Shown here piece after piece: positions 11,341 through 20,863 of a DNA stretch of 64,000 bases. The DNA is from Apodospora peruviana (lineage: Eukaryota; Ascomycota; Sordariomycetes; Sordariales; Lasiosphaeriaceae): the NCBI GenBank assembly GCA_033439685.1, contig JAUEDM010000001.1, positions 7,006,001-7,070,000 on the forward strand, given 5' to 3'. The position numbers and the translations under genes were made by a program. Numbering within the stretch: position 1 is the first letter of the stretch; every line of letters starts with the position of its first letter. A model generated the notes under the pieces. It was not told where the DNA came from and did no database searches. It saw nothing but the letters and a program-made list of their open reading frames with translations.

Positions 11341-14213
11341 CACTACGGAGTATAACTGGTAGAACAACCGCTTATTGATGTCTAGCATCTTGATGATCAA
11401 GGAGGTTGTTGACTAACGAGTCAGAATGATTGGTATGGCTATTGGGAGACACAATTCCTATAACTGAGGTTATGTACCCCAAGGTCTGATCATCGAGAAA
11501 GTAACCGACTGTGGAACGAGTAGTTATATGTTTAGCTGTCAGGCAGTAAGATTTGGTCGAAGTCAGGCTCTGGGGAGAGCTCGGAACCCCCGTGACTAAA
11601 GCTCTTATTGAAACCGGCAGTCTAGTTTCCTGATGTCAAGATTGCCGAGAAACGGTCACTGGTGGCGTGTGGTAGCTGTACTACCGTGGGTTGCGGTACG
11701 AATGCCTCGCCAAACTCCCAAGTAGCCATCTCAGCTTAATCAGTTGCCAGATTCTTGGGGTGTCATATTGCAACCTGACCCTTTCGACTGTTAATATTTT
11801 GCCCATTACGCGGCCAGCCACTGAGCTGAATTACGGCACTGTCATAAGAGGTGAGAGTTTCGCGTTTCTTGACAAATTCTCGAAAACACGAGTCGGCCGG
11901 CGCATGGCGGCCGCCATCGGGACCCGGACCCGTCCTCAGTTATCAGGGGACGAGGCGGAGCAGCTGAGGGAGCTGGCTTCCCAGGGCGGTTAGCTAGCTG
12001 AGAGCCAAGGCAAACCGGATGCCCATGTGGAAGCGGGACGCCACGGGGAGTGAATGCCTTACCTCCCGACAGCTGAAATCAAGGATGTCCAGCCAGAACA
12101 CTCGTGACAAGAACCTGCGAATAAGGTGGCTGGAATTTGATAGTCGTGGTTGGTGCCTCGGTGCTCGTGGCAAAAAGCAGGCCGCCAGACCGCCCACAAG
12201 CATTGAGACGGACCAGTAAGAAGGGATGCAGAGCTGCCCTACATCCGCTGATAAGAGCAAGAAGCACTCTGTGATGAGCTTCCCTGTCAAATGGAGGGGG
12301 AAAGATAACGGCGATTCGGCTGCGATCTCGAGAGGGCCCGTGCAGATGATGCAGGGCCAGTGTAAGGATGCACAGCTTCAACCAAGGAGAGTGCAATGAA
12401 TGTGGGACACGAATGGAGGTGGCTTTGCAGGTCTTCGTGGGAGTCAGCGTCTCGTGAGAACGTGTGGCCAGGCCTGGGTGTGGTGAAGTGCTGCCGACGG
12501 GCTGAACCAAGTTGGTGGCGGACGCTATCATCTCTGAGGAAGCTGGTGCCACAAACTCACGACCATCTAAATCTTCCGTCTCCCGTCTCATTTATTGCCC
12601 GACTTCCAAGACCTGCAGAATGCTGCAGACCAAGGCATGATATAGACTTAATACCTGACACGCCTGGGTCCCGATATTCCCGTTTGCCCATGTTATTCCG
12701 AGCCGAGACGGACGGTCATATAAACCGCTGCCTCACAGTATCGAAGCCGCCCGGATGATCAGTCGTCGGACCTAAGAGGTAAGGCGAGCGGAACTCTCGG
12801 GCCAAGGTGAGGGTTGCTGGGAGGTCCATTGAAATGCATGACCGATGTCACACCGTTAGAGCACAGGGCCATGGGAGTATACGAAGTTGGTCACTTACCT
12901 TCGTTGGTGTAGTGAGTCCCTGACTCAAGGCGAGATGCGGGACCGAAAAACCGTTGCGAATGCATGGCATGCAAGATGATGGCGCGATCAGCGGTTCTTA
13001 AGGCGAGTTGATCGAGCCCAGCACCTGAAGGCGGGGAGGCTGATTCTGCTTTCAAACTGCTGTGATTGTTCATAGCTGGCCAGCTGATTGTTGAACATTG
13101 AACTGCACTTCATCACTCTCAAGAGCGCCTGCACAAAGGCGCGGCTGCATGCGCCTTGTCAGTGCAAGCCTGCCCATAAACGAATCAGCTGACAATAGAT
13201 TGAGTCTTTTGGAGTGCACCAGATTGAGGAGTGAGGAGGCAAGCGCAGCAATTGGGCCTTTGATATCGGGAGGGTGGCATCCCCATGTCGGCAGAGATAC
13301 CGCATACCGCTGGCCCCGGATACCAGCCACAGCAGCGCGGAGCGACCGTCCAGATGTTTCTTCCCATCTCCGAATCTCCCACTGTCAACGGCTGGAGTCG
13401 TGCGTGCAGTTCTAGTTCTGGTTTTGTAGGAGGCGACCAGATCCCGTCCCGCAACCTGCAACTTCATGGAATTTCATGCCACCATCGCCAGCTTGATGGA
13501 AGTGAAAGCTGAGGGTTATTACCAGTAGTGAGGTACGAGGAGCAAGGCGCAGCTGAGCACGGATTGGTGGGTGTCGGGGTGGGGATGAGCCGTTGAGGCG
13601 GGCTAGGATTCGAGAGATGCCGTGCGTGGTGTGGGAATTCCGCACACAAGTCTTTTTTCCAACGGTCTTCGAGATTCTTGGCTAGTATCCACACTACTCC
13701 CAACCCGGTTACACTCCGAGAGTAGGCCCTAGCTCGTCGTTGCAACGTGTTGAGGCGTCCAGTCGACTTTTACTTTCGCTCTCGTGGCCGATGGAGGGTT
13801 CCATGCGATGATGCGAAAGGGCGGGGCGTGGTGCGAAGGAGGGAATTGGATGCTGATGATGCTTGTGTCTTTGGTCGAATGCACTCGCGCACACGGGCAC
13901 TCATCGAAGCAAGTACACGGATACACTGAAAGGCAGCGGTGGAAGAAGTTATCTAATCTGCCGCCTCCGCTCCTGCCTCCACCCTTGTCAGGTTTGCCTT
14001 CACCCGCGGGCTGCACCTGCGCAGTGCTGCGCTTTGCACCTTGCACCTGCCCAGCCTAGAACCGACTGACGAGCTCACCCACTCAGCGCGATCCGCCCCA
14101 CTTCCCCAATTAACGAGCGGACGGGGTCTCGTTCTTTGTAGCAATCCCAGTGTAGTCCCCTCTCCAAGTTCGTTTGAGGCCAAAAGAATCCACGCTTCCC
14201 GTCTCGTGGGAAC

Positions 14214-14252
14214 AAGCTCCCAAAGCTCCCAAAGCTCCCAAGCTCCCAGGCT
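14214..14252. repeat. Short tandem repeat, unit near AGCTCCCAA
   Basis: About four imperfect copies of a 8-10 nt unit (AGCTCCCAA-like) occur head to tail in the presumed 5' leader/promoter of the zinc-finger gene. Confidence 0.6.
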
Positions 14253-14393
14253 CCATCCATCTCCTGGCATCTCCAGCTCCGGCCGCGCAAATTTCGCTGC
14301 AACGCCAGCCAATTCGCATCGCCTGCACTCTCCCTACAGCGTCCCCAGAGCCTCGAGAGTCAAGAGAGCCTCGTCGCGTGCAATGGCCCTGTG

Positions 14394-14582
14394 ATGCGTT
14401 TCAGCGCCCGTAAGCCACCGCCGCTTCAGCTCTACCATGTTGTGCGTAGTGGCCCGCAAAATACTCCGTCGTTGATGCGCGAAGAGCTAGAGCCCCGTTG
14501 GACTGTTCAGGTCGGTGCGGGCGAGCAAGCGGCTGCCGCGACACTGGTCGCCGGAGCCACCGCCCCAGACAGTTCGAGCTGA
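14394..14582 (+). other. Upstream ORF (62 codons) before zinc-finger gene
   Basis: ATG at 14394 opens a 62-codon frame that ends 127 nt before the main ATG at 14710. If the transcript starts upstream of 14394 this would be a uORF able to lower main-ORF translation. There is no evidence the peptide itself is functional. Confidence 0.3.
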
Positions 14583-14709
14583 GAACAGCCCGGACCAGGT
14601 GGTAAGGAGAACAAGGAGAAGAAGAAAACAGAAAAAAAGAGAACGATTCTCGCCTCGTCAGCGCAGCCTCGGACACCCACCCCCGACCGGACCGCGCAAC
14701 GCCGCGGTC

Positions 14710-17700
14710 ATGGCAATGGCGGCCGAAAGCATCGCGCCGCCGCCGCCGCCTCCCCCGCCTTCCCAACGTCCGGATCGTGACTCTTTAACAGCGCCGCCAT
14801 TGCCGCCATTGCCACCACCGCCGGTCCTCGCACCTCCTATCGGTGCTGGTACTGGCTCCGGCCCCAGTCCCAACTTCGGTGCTGGTCCCGGCCCCGGATC
14901 CGCCCCCGGAGCTGTCGCCTCGCAGCAACAGGCGCCCCCTCACCACCACTCACCCTATGATCCGTCTCTGGATCCAGCCATCAAGCATCTACTGGATCAG
15001 CATCGCGAGATCGAGGCGAAGCTGGCCGCATTGTTGCCGCAAAAATTTGGCCCCAATATCAAAGTAGAGCTTGACATGTTGCGCCACAAGCACCGTGTCT
15101 TGCGCGCCTATTCCGACGATCATCGTGAGTAGCCGTTCCCTACTGTACCCCACACCGCCCCTTTTCTCCCGTGTTTTTCTTCTTCCGTAAGATCTCCTTG
15201 TTGTGACTGCCGATTCGCGCTAGCATACTTCAGACTGATGATGCCCGTGGGTAGAGCTATCCGACAAGATTCCGCCCTTGTCTGATATCGAAGAGGCCAG
15301 AGCGCTCCAGTACCAGTGCGAGTGCATCGAGACGGCTTGTCTCGATCAAGGTATGTCTGCCGGGAAATCCTCCCCATCAACCCTCCCCATCAACTCTCGT
15401 TGTCTTGCTCTGCGTCTTAACTTCATTCTGCCGTTTAGGAGTGGATCTCCAGGACCCAAGGTATCTCGATACGCTTAAGCATGTCTACTACCGGGACCAA
15501 GCGCCTGATGGGTTCGCCTCTTGGCTGGACGGAAATCTGTCGCAATACGATCCCATTGTCCGGGCGTGGAGACTCAGAGACAGTCTGCCATTAGGCTTCC
15601 GTAACCATCATGCTTACAAATGCTGGGATGAGCGTTGCTTGCACTACATTTACGGCTATCCCCATCGCGACGAACGGGATCAGCATGCAAAGGAACATGT
15701 CTCCCTCCACAAAAGAGACTCCGGTCTCTCCATTGGGGGCACGCCGCCGCTGGTATTCCCGGACCAGCCCAGCCGGAATTACAGCATTGACTATCAAAAG
15801 CAGGCTTCGCCCGTTTATCTCCCTCGTCCGAGCTCCAATTTTCAGCTTGCTCCGCTATCGACCGGTGGGCAGTCAAAGGAGCACAGAGACTCACTGAGGA
15901 GCTACTCATTTGTATCTGACTATCCAGGAGGACCTCGAGGCTCCGTCGACTCTGAGGTTGATCCATTACTCCCGCCCTTAAAACGAAGTCGCGTGGGGCA
16001 ATCTCGACTCGAGTCTATAGAAGAACTTCGCTTGCTCAGGGATACTGGCCCATGCCTGCGATGCAAGACGTTAAAGAAGGCAGTGAGTGCTCCCGTAGCG
16101 AACCGCAAACAAGTGCTTTGGTTGACTTTTGTTCAGTGCGATTCGAATGACCCTTGCGGGTTCTGCCCCGATATCACCAGCTCGCCAGACAATGATTTCT
16201 GGAAGGCTCTCGGGTGCTATCGAGGACCACTCGCCGGCTTGGCTGAGATTATGCTGCCAGTCTCTCTCTCGCCGAGGCAGACACAGACGCCGATGACCTC
16301 CCCTCTCGCAGTACGGCGAAATATGAACGACTACTTGGATAGGACATATGTCGTTTCCCCAGATACTGCTCGGATGATAAAATCCCAGCTCGACTTCGAT
16401 GATGGCTTCTGGTGGACAGAAGATCTTGCAAGTCTGCCACCCGCCAATCTGATGGATGCGTCATTCACTACCGAGTCTGTCGAGAGACCACCGCCTATCC
16501 TCAACGTTCTTGCATCGAGTTGGAACACGAGCGGTACCTCGTACAATTTTTGGCAGATCCTCAGATTGACTAACTCGATATCCGGGAGCAGAGAGTCTGA
16601 AGCCGGGGCATATCCGGTACTGTACCGTGCGAAACTCCTGCTTCGGGAGACTATTTTATACGACCTGCAGCAGCCGGAACCCGCAATTCATGGCGAGACG
16701 ACGAGTCCGAATCCGACCATGATGTTTGATGACGTGGACTCCTACGGACGATTTCGCCTTCTGTATACTTGCATGTCGCAATTTTTGCAGTCGTTCGAGA
16801 ATCAAACCGTGCGGTCCGGCCTGCTTGATCCCAAAAGTTGGTTGGCCGTCTTCTTTTCGCTGTGCATCTTCAGTGTGGTGAGGACTCTGTTGGTCGACAG
16901 AGCCGCTCAGTCGCCACGTCTTAACTCACCACCACAACACAGCGCAGCAGCTATGCACGCGGTATACAAGGCTTTGGTCAGCGTGTTTACCTGGTCCACG
17001 CCGATGCTGTTAGACGGATCTGATATGGAAATGGATAGCGACGATCGTGACCTACTCACAGCTGTTGGGTCCTTCTTGGGAAAGAATGCTTGGGCTGAAC
17101 GCGGTATACCGACAAGCAAGGATTTCCTCATGTTTCTAGGGAGCGGGGAAATAGAAGGGGATCTCTTCAACGGATTCATCAGACAGAGGTCCCCTTTGAT
17201 GCCTGGATCATTCGTCTTACCTCCAATGGCCAAGTCTGGGGAAGAGACGCGGAAGCCCCTGCCCGATATGCGGCCGCTTGTCAACCCTTGGCCTCCTGGT
17301 GGTCAATCAGACCGAGATCCATACGTATTTAAGGGAGAACCAGGGGATCGCCTTCTAACGTCTCCTCAATCCATGGACCCCGGCAGAAGGCATACGGTTG
17401 CCGAAAGTCCCACATTCGTGAGGCAAGGTGGTCGTGGCTTGACGTCGCCAATTCCAGCGTCCAGAATCCGGCCCTCATACCAGAGGCCACCTCTGCGGAG
17501 AGTCTATTGCCCCAAGTGTAACGAGTATCCTGAAGGATTTAGAGGCGAGCACGAGCTACGGAGACACAACGACGCAAAACACGCTGCTCTCGTGAAGAGG
17601 TGGGTCTGCACAGAACCAGACCACAACCCTCCAGGTTCACCTCGTCCGGTGATTCCCTTAGCCAAATGCAAGGCTTGCGTCACGCAGAAGCGGTACGGCG

Positions 17701-19199
17701 CATATTACAATGCAGCAGCGCATCTCCGGAGAGCTCACTTCAACCCCCATCGTGGCGGCAAAGCCAGCGGGGACTGGCCACCTATGTCAATTCTCAAGGA
17801 CTGGATGCGCGAAGTACGGCAGTCATTCGATGTGCAGGACCAAGATGATGCATCTAGCGGCGAGGAAGATATGCCCGACTACAAATCGACACAAGAGTTC
17901 ATCTCACCACCTCGTCGACGCTCGCCTGTCTTGGAGGCACCACGTCTTGCACCCGCTCCCCCTCCTCCGACAGTCACTTCACTCCCACTGCCGCCGCACC
18001 CCGCCCTTCCGCCTCATCTACAGGGCCCGCCGTTGCTGGCACCTCTCGAAAGAATAGCGCCGGTCGGTCCTCCCCCGATCATCATACAAACCACACCAGG
18101 AGCCTTTCTTGCACCCACCCCCGCCCCGGCCCCGGCTCCGAAGAACGAAGAGTCTCCAAATCAGCCAGGCATCTTGCAGTCGTCGGCCGTACGCAACCGA
18201 TGTCCTCACCCAGAATGCGGCCGTGTTTTCAAGGATCTGCAAGCCCATATGCTGACACACCAGGAAGAGCGACCAGAGAAGTGTCCTATTGAGACTTGCG
18301 AATACCACATCAAAGGATTTGCAAGGAAATATGACAAAAACAGACATGCTCTGACTCATTACAAGGGGACTATGGTGTGCCCATTCTGTGCCGGTGCTGG
18401 GACTTCCTACGAGAAAGCGTTCAACCGTGCGGACGTTTTCAAGCGGCACTTGACAGCCATGCACAACGTCGAGCAGACACCGCCCAACAGCAGGAAGCTG
18501 ATCCTGACTGCGGGCACCGGACGGAGCGGTGGGCTAGGAGCCAAATGCAGTATCTGCCAGAGCCAGTTCGCCACAGCGCAGGAGTTCTACGAGCACTTGG
18601 ATGATTGTGTGCTGAATGTCATAGTACCATCAACCCCTAAAACAGCAGACAGCGGTAGCGGTAGCGGTAGCGCGATTTCGAGGAAAGACTCTGCCACAAG
18701 AACTGCGGGTACAGAAAAGGGGAAGGAACCAGAAGCGGCTCTGCAAGCACCACACAGTCGTGAACCGTCACGATCACAGGCGCAGAATCGAGAGGTCGGA
18801 AAGGAACGGGAACTGCCGTCTAACCACAAGTCTGGTCATAGCGGTGAACAGCAAAGGCACGAACATACCGCAGAGCCAGTCCAAAGCAAAGAAGCGATGC
18901 AGGCCATTCATGATGATCCTGGGACTGGGCCAGAATCGAACATTGACGCCGCAGGAACAGCTGCGCCATCAGCTCTGATATCCGAGTCGGAGCCGGAGCC
19001 CGAACCGGAGGCGGGGCTCGAAATTCAAGTCGCCACCCAACCTCAGGAAGAGCCAATGGACATTGAGGAAGAGACCGAGTTGCAGAACGATGCAGACATG
19101 GAAGGGGAGGGGGAGGAGGAAGTACATGTGCGTCTGCGTCGGAGCCCGGAAGTCACTCTCGGCTCGCCGGTGCCGCCGGATAGCATGGACATGGACTAG
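14710..19199 (+). CDS. Large zinc-finger protein: Zn2Cys6-like plus C2H2
   Basis: Four exons (14710-15124, 15255-15350, 15439-16082, 16137-19199) give 1405 residues. The third intron (16083-16136, GTGAGT donor, TTGAC branch, TTCAG acceptor) is 54 nt, in frame and stop-free; removing it creates a Cys array C376-x2-C379-x6-C386-x5-C392-x2-C395 with a distant C412, which is a Zn2Cys6-like spacing with a long last gap. The N-terminus is Pro-rich. C2H2 fingers or finger-like blocks lie near residues 841-871, 1074-1093, 1101-1128, 1133-1163 and 1189-1209. The tail is acidic and Glu/Gln-rich. A nuclear DNA-binding regulator is inferred; targets are unknown. ATG 14710 is the first good start, since the open upstream frame has only a GTG. 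Confidence 0.85.
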
Positions 19200-20863
19200 C
19201 GGCTCAGGTCTGAGAGATACTTCCGACTTTGTACTGATAGAACCGACCAGTTGACTTTCTGCGGTTCTGTTATCTTCAATTCGTTCATGTTTGTTTTTAT
19301 ATATTTATGTAGATACCCTTTTTGAGGGCTTGTTGGTAAACGGTGGGCTTCTATGAGGTATATATATCTCGGAAAGGGTGAATAAGTTTTGGTGGTGGGA
19401 GGGGAAGGGTCAAACTAGTATTATTGATTGATGAAACATGTTTTTTCTCTCTGCTTCACTTCGTTTTGTTGTTGGGTTCTCTCCACACCTCTGTTTTGTT
19501 TCTCTTCTTCACGGGTGCCAACTCTTTTATTGGTCTATAACTCCCTTCTTCGGTTTATGTAGTTTGCTGGTTTTGATTTGAGGTGGATAGATCTAGGGAG
19601 GAGATTGATTTAAGGGGGCGATGTTGACCGGGCTTGTATTTGGGGTTCTGCCTTTGGCATGGTGAGATTTGGTTGGACGGTTAGATGGCAGAAAAAGTCG
19701 GGGGTCTACATGTCGTGAGAAATGAGAAGGATGATAGGTACCTTATCTTAGGCAGTAACAGAGCGCGACGGGGCAGCCAGACAGATATCTGGGCGGTTAA
19801 GTCAGGAGGAAGAATACGCGAAAATAAAAAGTTACCTGATAATCCTTGGTGCGTCTGTAGTGACCTGTAACAGTCTGCACTTTCTTACTCTCTCCAGTGT
19901 GTTGCGCCCGGGATTCTAGTGGCAACCTCGGCATCCATCTTTCTCGTGGCGATAATTAAAAACAGGCACTCACACTCTTGAGGGAGAAGAAGGGACGTAC
20001 GTACACCACCAACACTGGGCTTTTACAGCCATCCAACACAAACATTGGGAATAGAAACTCGACCAAATACTCCCTTCCGGTTGAAATATGTCCCAAAAGA
20101 TACTAGCCTACAACAAACAGAAATCAACAAGAGAAAGAGGTTCTTCTGCTTCAGGAGAACTTTGTCGATCTGATCATGATATCCGCAAAGAATGGCAATG
20201 CCTATCTCTGTTGACTCATCTACTTCAACCAGCGGGACCTGATATTTACAAGATCTAGGTAGCTCTGCTAGTAGGTCATGACATAGGACCAGTATGCCCA
20301 GGGTCTCTGGTAGGTACAGATATACGATACATAGGTAACAATCAGCTGATAGACATAAATACAACCAAAGGTAGAGAGATGTATTTCGAATAAGAGGAAC
20401 ATAGGAAACAAGAAGATAGGCAGCATGGTGCTGAACGGACAGACGGGCTTTCTTCACTCCCTCAGCGATAAAACGACATACCATGAACCACCGCAACCCA
20501 TATTACTTCACAAAGGCAACACATTACAATCAATGAATAAAATGTTTTTGAGATATTTTATACGAGATCGAATCGAGTGTATCTCTTTCGTTTTAAAATA
20601 ATAAAAATTGATATAAAAAGGGTCCTAAGTGGAAGTTGAAGAAGTAAAAAAATAAACGAGTATAAAAAAAAGAAATGTGACATAAGAAAAAAGATAAAAA
20701 GTGAAAAGAGATATCGACCAGTATTGGTATGTGTCAAAAAAAATCCAACCCTTCTTCCTTCCACCATTTGCCAACCCAGGCTAACCACCAATCAGTTTGC
20801 TTTTAACTATGGACAAAACCCCCAAGAAATTCCTCCCTCCCCAGGCAGATTAAATAAAAAAAA
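19200..20863. other. Convergent intergenic region
   Basis: A 1.7-kb spacer between two convergent genes. It is T- and A-rich near 20570-20720, consistent with 3' ends. No coding region is supported; the 157-codon minus frame at 20023-20496 has no recognisable domain. Confidence 0.5.

Larger units (their letters stand above)
11341..14709. other. Gene-poor region and leader of the zinc-finger gene
   Basis: No gene is supported over about 3.4 kb. The open frame ending at 11993 (+) and several overlapping frames at 12.0-14.4 kb show no domain. The last few hundred bases are GC-rich, contain a short tandem repeat (14214-14252) and a 62-codon upstream ORF (14394-14582), and probably form the promoter and 5' leader of the zinc-finger gene. 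Confidence 0.45.

Noticed and set aside
11691..11993. 100-codon plus-strand frame ending ELASQGG
   Set aside because: The last 50 residues look somewhat protein-like, but no upstream exon, domain or family could be found.
14515..14709. N-terminal extension of the zinc-finger protein from an upstream GTG
   Set aside because: No in-frame ATG exists upstream of 14710 in the open stretch; the ATG at 14710 has good context and a typical Ala/Pro start.
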